64,000 nucleotides of DNA, from positions 2,491,407 to 2,555,406 of the forward strand of contig OY757904.1 of the NCBI GenBank assembly GCA_963585895.1, given 5' to 3'. Positions 47,903-59,500 of this stretch are shown piece by piece. A program made the translations under genes and the position numbers. The first letter of the stretch is position 1; the number at the start of each line of letters is the position of its first letter. A model generated the notes under the pieces. That model was not told the origin of the DNA. It saw only the letters and a list, made by a program, of their open reading frames with translations, and searched no databases. Source of the stretch: Sepioteuthis lessoniana (Eukaryota > Mollusca > Cephalopoda > Myopsida > Loliginidae).

Positions 47903-50900
47903 GTTTGAGTTTTGCCATCCTTTTTTATATTCTACTTTGGTCATTCTATTTAGAAAATATTACAAGTACTATTTGGAAGAGAAAAAATGTGATTCCTACA
48001 AGTGGACATAACTGTACAACTTTAATAGTTCAAACTGGCTGCCTACAAAATGTCACAGTATATATTCCTTATTATGTTATGAGAGGACTCTCTCTGATAG
48101 ACAATTAGTTGAATTAATAAATTGAAACTTGAGAAAGTGAAAAGCTAAATATTATTGTTTGTGGATATGGAATATATCTGGGCTATAGACTAGCAATCTA
48201 TCACCAACAGAAAAGAATTGTCTCTTAAAACTAATTAATCACACATTATTCACAAACATAAATTAGGTATGGAAGAGATGTTTAAGACTCTTTTCAGTGA
48301 TCAAAAAAAAATACCAGCCCAATAACCTGAAAGTAGTACCATATTTTGTTCCTGCAAATGAATAGTTTGAGTCTGTCTATTAGATCCAAGAGGTCAAATG
48401 AAAGATTCTCCAGCCAATTGTACTGGTTTAATTTGTTTTTTAAAGGCTTTTTTCAAATAGTAGGGAAATTTCTCTATCATGCTATTTGCCTTTGGTTGAT
48501 ATGAAGCTGTGCAAATTTTCTTGCTGTCCAAGTTTATAAGTTGGAGATATAGATCAGATTTGAATTGTCACTGGTGAAGACAATAGGATCAGTGAAATAT
48601 GAAACTTAGCCAGATATAAAAGTTTTTACAGTAGTATGCGCTACAATACTTTCCATAGAAAGACCCTAAACCCAATGAGAGAATCAGTTCACAGACATCA
48701 GTCAATAAACGTCATCACAACTAGAGAATGTGAATCAGAGAAAATTAAGATTAACATCTTATTTGTGCCTATAATAAGTAAAGCGTAACAGTCACTGCTT
48801 TGTTTTTTCATTCTCTGTTTTTTGTTGGGGGAGATTTTATGACACATCTTCATCTTAGTAGTATTGATTGGAAAAAGTCAGTGTCTCTCAATTTTCACTT
48901 TTTTTTTTGCCCAGAGTGGGTAGAGTTACATCACCAGCTATTTCTCTCCAAAACAAGGGCAGAAACGTTTTATATATGAAGTGTGTTAGATAAATTTATC
49001 AAGACTGAAGCTGTATGTACCAAAATAAAAATTAATAAATAAAATGACAGTTTTTCTTCAAGATAATTCCTTTGGCATATCAACATACTTATTCCAAGTT
49101 TTCCAGCTATCAAAAACCTTTGAAAATTCTTTTTTGATATGGAGTGAAACTGTCCTATCATATTTCTATTTATGCCCTCAAATTTTAACTTTCGAGATTA
49201 ATTTTCAGTTTGGTAAAAAAAAAAAAAAAAATAATACTGAATATTTTTCAATAATATCTATCTGACAATTCCTACTTATTTTCAAGAAAATTTTTTACAT
49301 ATTCAGATTGGTTGGAAGTTAGATCAAAATATGAAGCGAGGTTTAAAAAATTTGTAAGGGAGGTAATTCATTGTTTGTTAAAATTGTGGTCCAGTGGTTT
49401 CTTCTGGTATATGATATTATTCTTTAATTAAAAGAACAATTGAACAAAGATTAAACAAAATAATTAGACCTGTCCTAGAAATTATTTCGATAAAAACTAT
49501 AATAGTTATTTTCTTTGACCTATATCCATGGGACCATAACAAAAGTTTTGTGATTATTTAGGAGGGAGACAAACGTAGCAGCTGTGAAAGAAGGTTGGGT
49601 GGGTATGGAGTTTATAAAAAAATTGAAGTTATCAGAATGGAACCATAACTATAACATTGTACTCTGTATTTTAAATGCAAAATTTTGCTATAAATTGTAA
49701 AACTGATTATGACTGCCACCCCACACGAGAATGAAAGTATATTCCTTCATTTGAGATGATAATTAACTCAACTCTTTTATATTTTGATTGTTGGCAACAT
49801 TTTGTTGCCTATTTAAAAAAAACTCTTTTTTTATGTGACCTCATATCTCTAGAAGGCTTAATTTTTTTCTGTAAACAACTGTTTCATTTCCTCTGATTCA
49901 GAATATACTTATTAAGCTTGTTAAATTCACTATTGTCTATGAGTCTTCTCTTTTTGATAAAGAATCTTTCATCTGACAAAAATCTGCGACTGCCTGTATT
50001 TAAAAAGAAATTGAAATATTTTTTATGAACCCCTTTAATTATTTCACATTGACTGTTGATTCTTATTAATTTTATTGGTATTAATGTATAAGACCTTCAA
50101 GTTGATTTTTTATATTAGAAAGAAATATTCAACCAGTAAATATACTGAGTCAACGTTGGTTGATTTTATGGCATGTCAACTCTTGTTGGGTTATTTAATG
50201 CCAAAGTTAGTCTTTTTTTTGCTTGAAATTGTATGGTTTAAAGTAACTCACAATAATTTGTAAAAAACTATAACTTCAAGTTACTATCCTTAATAATTTG
50301 CAAACATTTGTTACATGACTTCAAGTACTCCTGATTAATACTAACCATTTTCAAACAAATCTATTTGGCCCAAGTGGACCTGAGAGTAATGGCAACAAAA
50401 AACTGACTTCACAACTGGAGCCTCATCATTGGATATAGTTTAGTATCATACACAGAATAAACTGAGCAAAAACCCTTAATTTTAATTCCTTATAGATTTT
50501 TCAAGTTAAAAGCTTAAGTGAAATTCAACAAATACTTCAATTTTTTTCTTTTTTCATTTCAGGACATTCGAGAATGTGGAAATCAAAGTTTATCTAATGA
50601 TGTCTCAAATGAAGTTGTAAGTGTCGTATTTAAATAATTCATCTGTTATTTTGTAATGTATGTTATTAATAGGAAAGGGTTTGTTTAAATGAATTTACAG
50701 AGAAAGAGATTATGTTGATTTTAAATAGCTCTCAATTATCTCTAAAAGCTTTTTGTCTTTGCAGTGTGTAAAAGTATTTTGTGCCAAATTTCAGCCAAAA
50801 TAGTCAGAAATTGCTCCACTCATTCTTCACAATAAGGCAGCCCATAGTTTTGCCAAATCAATGCTTTTTTTCTTTATAGTTAAGTTAATCTTACAAAGTT

Positions 50901-53900
50901 CTAAAACAGTTTATATAGATGAATGATTTATATGAGATACCCATTAAGGGCATATAAATGCATAGTATTTAAAAAGTATAGCTATAAAAACTATTAAAAA
51001 AAATTTCATCCCTTCAAATATGATTCATAAAATAAGCCTTTTTCTGCAGGTATCTATGTTCATGTACCAACTACATTCAATAAAACTCGTTCTCATGATG
51101 ACTACAAGGGATTCTGTGAATTGTTCGTAATCTTCTTTCAGGCAAAATACTTTGAGTTGAATGTCCATTTAAATTCTGGTTTAAACCAGTGGATAGGGAA
51201 GAGAAATTGTGCCCTAAAAATCTATCTTTTCCAGAACCAGTTTATGTCTTGTGACTCAGTTGGCTTTTTGTCAGTTTAATTTACATCAAATCCTGGCATG
51301 AAGCATCACTTACAACATATATGCCTCCCAATGATTTAGAAATGTTGAACATTCTGGTGAGATATCCCAGTAGAAGTGTTAGAGAAGCAGATAAATCATC
51401 ATCTGTGGTAGAGTATCTGGATAGATTGAGGAAAGGAGTAGCACAAACACAAGGAAATGGTGGGAAAGATCACTCCTCCTCAATGAATGAATGATTGTGC
51501 AAAGTGATTATATCAATAATGATTTACTATTATTCATCCCAAAGAGAATTTTGATACCCTCAATATTTTGGGTATGAAAGAAGTACATTAGTTCCTTCAA
51601 AAGGATCTACAGGATTGGTTAGATGATGAAGAAGGAAGTTACTTACCAAGTAACAGAAACTCACCAAAAAGTGAGCGGATAGAAAACACTCCTTTAGCCA
51701 TTCTTATTTCCACCGAGCAGTTTTAACTCCATGTTTGTTTTGGGGTCATCAGGAGAGAATGTGCACCATTTTGGGGCCTTGAGAGGAAGGCCCGGAAACG
51801 GTGCACTTCAAAAGGATCTACAGGATTGGTTAGATGATGACAACTGTTAAGATTTTAGAGATCTTGCCATGAAAATGAAACGTTGTCAATGATACTGCTG
51901 AGCAAGGTATTGTTCTCATTTGATATTACTATGAAATTTTAACCAAAACAAAACAGTACCTCCTCCAAGTCATGGCTACACACCAAAAACAAATACCAAC
52001 ACCATCCAATAAACAATCAAAATTGTCTTTATTTTTATGGTTACTTTTTATCTTCATTTTAAATAGATAAAAATATATATAGCTATGATAATTCTCCTTT
52101 CATATATAATACATTAGAAACAAAAGATAAAATCTAAAATTTTCCAGAATTTGGGGGGGGGATGTTTAAATGTTAAGCAAATGGCATGAAATTTTGTTCA
52201 TATATTTTCAACATGAAAGAGCATATATGCAGCCTTGTGGAGAGAACTTTTTCACAATTTTTTAGATCCACCCTAACCTACAAAAAATCAAAATACATGC
52301 ATAGATACTGAGTTAAAAAAAGGGCCTTATAACAGACAGAATAAAACTAAAATTCATTGATACAGATATAACACGTTGAGAATAATCTGATTGATTTATC
52401 TACAGAACAAATCATTTTTATAAACAATAAATTTACAAGCTAATAATTACTTTAAATTTAAAAAATAATCATATAAGAATCTAGGAAGATGCCTTATCTG
52501 ATATATAAAACTGTTTTTTTCCTTAAGATATTTGTTTTTTTTAAATTTTAATAAAATCTCAAAATTTACAGATCTATGACTTAAAGCTAAAAAATATGAA
52601 TACCTAATTACTACAAGCTATGAAATAAAGTTGAAAATTTTGGTTCCTTGCTGAAAAGATTATTTTTGGAATTTTGAAACATTACAAGATTTGATTAATC
52701 CTGAGATTTTCTATCTAATCACATCAGAAAAATTTAAACTTTATTTTTCATCATTTAATTTTGATTTGGATGATTATCTAATAATTGTTTATTTCAATGT
52801 GATAATATAAAAATATTACATAAAAATCTCTTTTGAGACTTGTTTGGAAATGAAAACTAATCTTCTAAAAGGTTTAAACAGAAATTGTTGGGGGACTGTG
52901 TTTTTATTCTTGACATTCAAAATACTCTAAGTAATGAAATAATTTTCAGTTAAACAAAAATTTATTTTTTTTAGACTCTCCAAAATGGCATTTACTTGGC
53001 ACCCTCCTTAGAAGAATTTTCCCATCAAGCAGATGACCGTTTGGCTAAGCTAAGAATTAAACTAAAAGCAAGTATCATTTTCTTTGTTACATGTTATCCT
53101 GTTTTTTCCTTGTCTTATTTTTCCTGTTTAATGTTCTGTATTCTAAATCTGTAAATATTACATGACACCTGCTGAATATCAATTTTATTCTATCTGTAAA
53201 TAATGTTTGTGTTAAGTAAATATTTTTTATATGACAGGAATTGGATCAATTGAGCAAAGAAGAAGTAAGAGAAGCAAACAGGCAAATCATTCAGAAAAAT
53301 GTGAATGAACACCAACAAAGTTTGTTAATGTAAGTTTAAATAGACTTTTTTTTAAAAAAAAATTCATTTTGAAAGATGATTGTTACTGAGTTACAAAAAA
53401 TAAAACTTTAGACATTTTTTGTTAAGTGATGATAATTAAGATTTTATTCAGCAACAATTAGAATTTCAATTGAATATATGAAGATCCCTTTAAAATGAAT
53501 GCTTTCAAGTGCATTTTTTATCCTTTTTAACCTAAAAATAAAAACAAAAATGTACAAATTAGAACTCATTGGCTTGTATATTTTTCAACAGTTATAAAGA
53601 GTTTTTTTTTTCTAAATTTCTAATTCGAGGAATTATCATCCTTTTCATTGATAAAAAGAGCAGCCTACTCAACATACCACAAGATGAACTAGAAAAGCAT
53701 TTAAATGATATTCCCATGGACGACATCCATAAGTTTCATTTAATAATGACAATATTATTAAGAGAGGTGCAGGAGTTTGTTCACAAGGGACATGCTGGTA
53801 GAGCACCTGGTATAAATGTATATAAACTGTACAAAAACTGTTTGCACATTCTCAAAATGCTTACTACTTTCCTCCAGAGGGCATTGTAGTACAATATTGT

Positions 53901-56346
53901 GCTACAAGAAAGGTACCTGGCAGATGATATTTACATACCTAAAGTGATGAATTAAAAATTTTCGTCCTATTTCATTATTGAATGTTGAAGGAAAATTATT
54001 CTTACCCACCATATTATGAACTTTCTGGTGGGTAATAAATATATCTATCCAGAAAGCTGGAACACTGGTTTCCCTGGCTGTTTAGAGTATTTTAAAAAGA
54101 TTTAGAACTTGATCCTGTCAGTAAAAAAGGATGAAAAGAAGCTTCATGTGATATGACATAATCTAGAAAATGCATATACTTCTTTTCCCCATACACTTGT
54201 TCAGATAGCCATCAAGTACTTCCATTTTCTCAGAAAGGTCGAGAAGTTAATATGGAAATATTTCAGCTCGACCTTCATGCACTTTTCTTTCAATAAATAC
54301 ATGACCAAGTGACAAGCTCTTGAGACCAGCATTATGATGGGATGTGTGATTTCCCCACTTTTTTTGTAATGGCTATGGAGCTGATCCTACTGGGGGTAGC
54401 AGATATTATTAAGGGAGAGACTACAAAACAACTGGTCCATCATCCAGTCATAGCTTACATGGATGATATTATTATCCTGGTCTGGTTCAAAGTTTGGTTT
54501 AAAATTCCTCAAAAGAGAATTTACACAGTTTTATTTTTAGCCTACAACCCCCACCCTCAACACAGAAGATGTTAAATTTTAACACGGAGGATTCAAGGGT
54601 TATTTGTCATTTAATGTTTGTATTGAATGTTTGTTTTTTCTTTTTTTTTTTAGCACTATTAATGCTTTGAGAAAAGCAAAGCTTATAGCTCAAATGACAT
54701 TTGACAGAAGGATAAGAGAAGAATTTTTTTCGGGAATGACAGATGTAAGAAAAAGGTTTGTATCATTTGGCTCTTTCTGTATGATTTTACATTGATCATG
54801 TTTCTCAATATTTTGTTCTTTCTTAACAAATATCTGTTACTTTTAAAGATTATTTTCTTACAAGTCAGAACAAAATTAAAAATTCAATGCTAATAAAATT
54901 TCAATTATAAAAATGTTGGATGTATGAAAAATTAACATGACTATTTTTAATCATATAAGTGAAAGACCATTTAATATTTTTTCCAAAAAAAAATAAGGAA
55001 ATGATATTCTTTCTGCCTCTTCCAATCTCTCACCTGATTTTAAAAGAATCTTCTTAGATAATATTTTTACTTTAAATAACTTTCTCTTAGCTAGAATATA
55101 TTTATAAAAATGGTTGTAACTTGTCATGTGTTATAATTTTATTGGCTAAAAAGAAAAAAATGAATAACTGAGACAAGTGAAATAACTTACTATTTGCTGA
55201 TAGTAAATATTACAGATTAAAATAAATATTCAAGAAGCCAAAACATTTTAGGGAACTTTAAGAAATACAGAAATTAAGTATGTTTTTTCAATCAATAAAA
55301 ATGAATTGCACACATCTAAGGTAAATATCTAAACTCATTGAATTAGAATCAATGAATAAACTTTGATCATTGTTGGAACATTTTTCTCTGACAGGAAAAT
55401 TAACAATAAAGAAATATTAGCCAATTCTGCTTCCGTCATCACTGAAAATCTGATGAGTTTGAACCGTATGATGTCTAATCAAGTGAAACAAAGTGAAGCC
55501 ACAATCAACACTTTGGGTAGGTGTATCACTTTTATAAATCGAGCCAAAAAAGTTAAATGCTAGCAAAAATTATAAAGCATACAAAAAATTAGTATATTTT
55601 ATAGTTCACATTTTCATATATTTGTCACACATTCTACAATTAAAAACAGTCATCAATCAAATATACCTTTAGTAAGTTGTACTCCATAAAGAATCTTATA
55701 TTGAAAATATTAGATCAAATGCAGCAAAAATTAAAAAAAAAATAGCAATTTGATAAACTCTTAAATCTCACTGATATATCATTACCCTAAATTATATGCA
55801 TCAACTCAGTAATTTAATGAACAAACTTTTTCTTTAAGCTAAAATTACAAAATATTGTTCAAGTGTAAGAGACTTCTGAAAAACATACAATTTTACTAAA
55901 GTCGTAGAACTTTGTGTAATTAAGAAGACACAAATAATGTTAAAATATGAAATATAACTGCATTCTTAAATATATACTTTTTCATTTGTTCTTAAATATA
56001 AAGTGATCAAAACTTGAGTTAATTCTTATAATTGTACTAAGACTAAAACGGAATAGCAGAAACCATTTTCAAAGGGAATCTCATCCAAAATTTACTATCA
56101 TCTTAAATAAAAATTATTTTAATAATAATAATATTAACTTTTATTATTCCTTCAGCTTCCTCTTCTAAAACAATGACTGAAACGAATGAAGAATTCAAGA
56201 GTATGTCTGGACATATTTACACTTCAAAGAAATTGCTTACCAAGTACAATCGGCGGGAGTTAACTGATCGACTGTTGATCATCTTAGCATTAGTTTTCTT
56301 TTTTTCTACTGTTGTATACATCGTTAAAAAACGACTTTGGTCATAA
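41783..56346 (+). CDS. BNIP1: BNIP1 / Sec20 SNARE protein
   Basis: BNIP1 (Sec20) is an ER-anchored Q-SNARE that works with syntaxin 18, USE1 and SEC22B in Golgi-to-ER retrograde fusion. Seven coding exons: 41,783-41,863; 50,563-50,616; 52,975-53,067; 53,238-53,329; 54,654-54,755; 55,395-55,516; 56,156-56,346 (TAA). Phases join throughout and give 244 residues, against 228 in human. The start matches the family: MEAEDIHVKLCLQEIVKLD. Further matches are ELDQLSKEE, ASVITENLMSLNRMMSNQV (the Sec20 SNARE region), NEEFKSMSG and TKYNRRELTDRLL, then a C-terminal membrane anchor of about 18 hydrophobic residues (LLIILALVFFFSTVVYIV) and a KKRLWS end. Intron 3 uses a GC donor. Intron 1 is 8.7 kb; intron 4 contains a LINE fossil. 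It converges on PPIH. Confidence 0.96.
41864..45812. other. BNIP1 intron 1, first part
   Basis: AT-rich intronic DNA without a recognisable exon. 43,825-43,851 is a perfect 11-bp inverted repeat (ATAAAATACCA / TGGTATTTTAT). 44,930-45,540 is a G/T-biased block like 32,640-33,480, possibly an old minus-strand LTR; the long plus-strand reading frame there (45,203-45,610) resembles no family I know. Confidence 0.4.
45813..45990 (+). repeat. Dispersed hairpin repeat, long copy
   Basis: TGGCATATCAACC...GGGCTATTTAATGTCA, followed by GGGGGTTCATGCC and GGGGTATTAGTGTGAAAGTG, matching the body of the copy at 4,949-5,290. Confidence 0.65.
46068..46530. repeat. Direct repeat E, copy 1
   Basis: About 460 bases repeated in the same orientation at 47,515-47,990. 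Shared words: GGTTTAATATTT.TTTG, ATGACAAATTA, TATAGAGAAAAGTCCTATC, TCTTTAATAGAATGG, ATGAGGTTTGT.GGGGTGCAAGC, ACTACTTTGG-like and AAGTACTATTTGGAAGA. Both copies lie in BNIP1 intron 1. Could be a pair of terminal repeats or a segmental duplication; the ~1 kb between them is non-coding. Confidence 0.8.
47515..47990. repeat. Direct repeat E, copy 2
   Basis: Partner of 46,068-46,530, about 1.45 kb downstream. It contains a (GA)n run at about 47,869-47,894 where copy 1 has only GAGAGAAAGAAA, so the microsatellite has grown in this copy. Confidence 0.8.
47991..50149. other. BNIP1 intron 1, last part
   Basis: AT-rich; nothing recognised. Confidence 0.5.
50150..50214 (+). repeat. Dispersed hairpin repeat, core only
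   Basis: TTGATTTTATGGCATGTCAA followed by GGGTTATTTAATGCCAAAG; core hairpin intact, body absent. Confidence 0.65.
51596..51840. repeat. Hairpin-rich 177-bp segment between perfect 34-bp direct repeats
   Basis: The same 34 bases (starting TTCAAAAGGATCTACAGG) occur at 51,596-51,629 and 51,807-51,840. The segment between contains GTTACTTACCAAGTAAC (51,638-51,654), CTCAC-CAAAAA-GTGAG (51,660-51,675) and a hairpin of about 20 bp (51,761-51,806, GTGCACC...GGTGCAC) whose last base touches the second repeat. It is in BNIP1 intron 2. It looks like an insertion with a long target-site duplication, perhaps a retroposed structured RNA; no family recognised. Confidence 0.8.
53068..53073 (+). promoter_or_regulatory. 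GC-type 5' splice site, BNIP1 intron 3
   Basis: The exon ends AAA and the intron starts GCAAGT, the consensus of the minor GC-AG class. The alternative GT three bases on (AAAGCAA|GTATC) would break the frame of the next exon, while the GC donor joins ...KLRIKLK to ELDQLSKEE in phase. Confidence 0.85.
53640..54545 (+). mobile_element. LINE reverse transcriptase fossil in BNIP1 intron 4
   Basis: Broken plus-strand RT pieces: GHAGRAPGINVYKLYKNC and LKMLTTFLQRAL (about 53,790-53,885), a VEGKIIL-like block near 53,990, GFPGCLEY near 54,080, then FFVMAMELILLGV and AYMDDIIIL (about 54,355-54,480), where the xMDD is the RT catalytic motif. Multiple stops and frame changes separate the pieces, so it is inactive. 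This is a non-LTR type RT but not the family at 2,108. Confidence 0.75.
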
Positions 56347-56350
56347 TAAA
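56345..56350 (+). terminator. Candidate poly(A) signal of BNIP1
   Basis: AATAAA overlaps the TAA stop codon. No other canonical plus-strand hexamer is seen in the next 200 bases. Confidence 0.4.
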
Positions 56351-56390
56351 AACAAAAGATTTAACTTTTCAAGTTGATTTTCTTTGGTTA

Positions 56391-56396
56391 TTTATT
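56391..56396 (-). terminator. Poly(A) signal of PPIH
   Basis: TTTATT on the plus strand is AATAAA on the minus strand, 105 bases downstream of the PPIH stop codon and 45 bases from the BNIP1 stop. Confidence 0.6.
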
Positions 56397-56500
56397 TCCA
56401 AAAAAATAGAATTAAAAACTGATATTTTTCCTTAAAAAAATCATGAGATGAAATAATGAATAATGTTGAAAAAAATTCACATTTTCAAGAATGTCTTTTT

Positions 56501-59500
56501 CTACATTTCTCCACATTGAGAAATAACAACAGGTAATTTGGGTTTGTTGTTGGGACCCGTTGGGACATTTTCAATCTTTCGTAGAACAAGAAGACCTTCT
56601 GTCACTCGACCTGTAGGAAAAGGAAATTCATTATAAGAGCATATGAAAATAAATTTTCTCTAACATAGATAAAATGATTAGTTATATATTGTAAATATAC
56701 AAGCAATTCAATGGTAGTTTGCTAAACGGATGGTATATGTGTTGCAAGAGAATCAGATATTGACTTTAATTTCCATTTTGGAATGGGTAACAAAGTAAAA
56801 CATTTTTATTATTTACAAAAATATAAATACTTTATAACTCTAAATTTTCTTGTTTATGATCAATACTTCCTGAATATTAAATAGAGCATTTTTATTTACT
56901 TATTCTATGCCACTAAGATGAACAAATTGCCCATCTCTGTGATGTAGAAACTGATTTTTAAACAAAACTCAATTTCACAATTTTTTATATTTTTTTATTA
57001 TATTTACTTTATATTTTAGAGTATCAAGGATTTTGTATTTGAAAAACCAGTCTTACTGCCATTCTAGTTCTTAAAAAGATTAATGGGGATTATACCATCA
57101 AATTTTAATACAACATGCACATATTTATATGAGATTGAGAGTCATATAGTCCAGGTTAAAAGCATAGTACCCAAAGCTAAATTTTTTAAACTTTATTTTT
57201 CCAGTGCAAGTATCATTGGGGGTGAAAAAAGCCAAAGCAGCTGTGTTTACCAAAATTTTTCTCTTCCCCAAAATATCTGCATCAGAAAAATAAGGTCTAA
57301 AAAAAGTCTTCAGGTTACTCTTAAATGTGCTTTTAAACGGGACTAATGAACAGTTTTACAATTGTACAAAAATTAAGAAAACACTAAAATAGTTGTTCTT
57401 TAATTTGGTATCCACTAAGACAAACTTTTTGAATAAAAAAGAAAACCTTTTAGGAAAATATCTCTTGAATGTTTTGGGCAGTGGAGAAGTGGAGTACAAA
57501 CTTTTTAAAAGAGGAAAATATTGGAGAGAGAAAGAAAAAATAAATAAACACATTGGAGTAAGAGAGAAGTCAGAGAAATGCGATGATGAAAGTTGATTAA
57601 CTGAAAGGAGGACGAAAGTGGAAAGTATCAGAAAAAAAAAAGATGTTAGTAAAATGTCAATGAAGATGTGTTATGAAATCTAGAAAAATGAAACCTTAAC
57701 ATGAAAATCATCTGTAAAATAAGTGAACCAATGTATAAGATCAAGCATTTATAGACTAAAATTAAATATTTATTGAGCATTTTAATTTTAAAGTAAATAT
57801 TTTGAGAATCTGAAAGAAATTTAAAAAAAAGAAAAAAAAAAAAAAGGAGAGTAATGAAAGATTTTACGTACCAAATACAACATGTTTACCATCTAAAAAG
57901 TCACATTTTGCACAAGTAATGAAGAATTGGCAGCCATTAGTATCTTTGCCACTATTTGCCTAGAAAAGAAAAAAGTCAAACATAATTTAAATTTTCATTT
58001 TTATCTTTTAAGAAAAATGATAATTCTTAAAATTAATTTTAAAACATTTATTAACTGAGACAAATTTCTAGAATGAATTTAAGATTCTTTTACCATAGAC
58101 AATATGCCTGGACCAATATGTTTCATAGTGAAGTTCTCATCAGCAAAGATGCTTCCAAATATACTCATCACACCAGTGCCATCTCCCTAAATGAAGAATA
58201 AAGAGATTATATAAAATAATTTTTTAAAAGTAAAAACAAGTTGAAAATGATTTTTCAGTCATTTTAATCACTTCTAACAATATTAAAAATATAGAGCAGA
58301 AAATAGTCTTCAAGGATAATAAATTTTTAGTTTCATGCACATACACACACACAAACACAAGAGACTTTTGTGAATTGTTCATTTCACACTTTTAGGAAAA
58401 TATAGGTGCACATCCTGTAGAATTTGAGGATCAGTACTGACAAATCAAGAGGAAACACTTTGGCTTAAGGTAAAAGTTGCTCACATTTCATTAGAGATTT
58501 TTCAGATAATCATTAAGAATTTTCATTAAATTCTATATTTCAACTTTCTGATCTGATTTTATACCAGAAATAAAATGTAGCAGATTTGTATTACAGAAGA
58601 AAGAAATTAAGTCAAATATATTGTATATGTGAAGCTAGTTAAAGTTTAAACATAATTGTAAATATTAACTGATAAGAAATAAAAGAAAAAAGTAAATTTC
58701 TGAGAAAAAAAACAAAACATATAACAATGTTCTATATAAACTTAAACAGTTTTTAACTTTGTAGTATTAAGTGCAATGATTTCTTTATTCCTAACAACTT
58801 TTATAGACATTAAATTCATGTTTATAATTATCATTATTATTATAAGCTGATAGTAGTTTTGTGGTATTGAGAATAATTCTAAAATATATATGGTGTAGAT
58901 TTGATTTTTGAGGATGTAAAATACTTTTTAAAGTCATTCAAAATAATACATATATATTTTTTCTTGTCTTTCCAATATCATCCTTTATATTCATAAAGGA
59001 GGAAAATTTTACTGAAAATTTTACTCAAAATATTGAAGAGGAAATTCAGAAATTCAAAATTATTTTGATTAAAAACAAACACAAAACATATCAATCACAT
59101 AAAATTGAATTGTAAACCAAAAAAGCTAAGATAACTTACATTTACAAAATCTCCTCCCTGGACCATGAAATCTTTTATCACCCTAAAAATATTAAAACGG
59201 AACTGATTATAGTAAATAATAATCATATATTAATATCCATTAAGTATCTTTACAGATTTTTGATGAAAAAAAAAACAAAAAAACAACCCCCCTCCAAACT
59301 TGTATATAAAAGAGAATTTTACTGACATTAAAATTTATGTGCACAAATATTTATTATTTACATTTTTCTGACTATTGTCCTCATCTTTGACGCCATGTTT
59401 ATCACGTTTCGCCTGTTGTATGCTCCAGCCTTCTTCAGGTGGTTGGAATGTAGAACTCAACCCTTTATTTTGCTTACCATTACTGTTCTAGTTCCACAAG

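Noticed and set aside
51638-51654. U1 snRNA-like 5' end (contains ACTTACC)
   Set aside because: The following stem-loops do not match U1; the word lies inside a perfect local hairpin.
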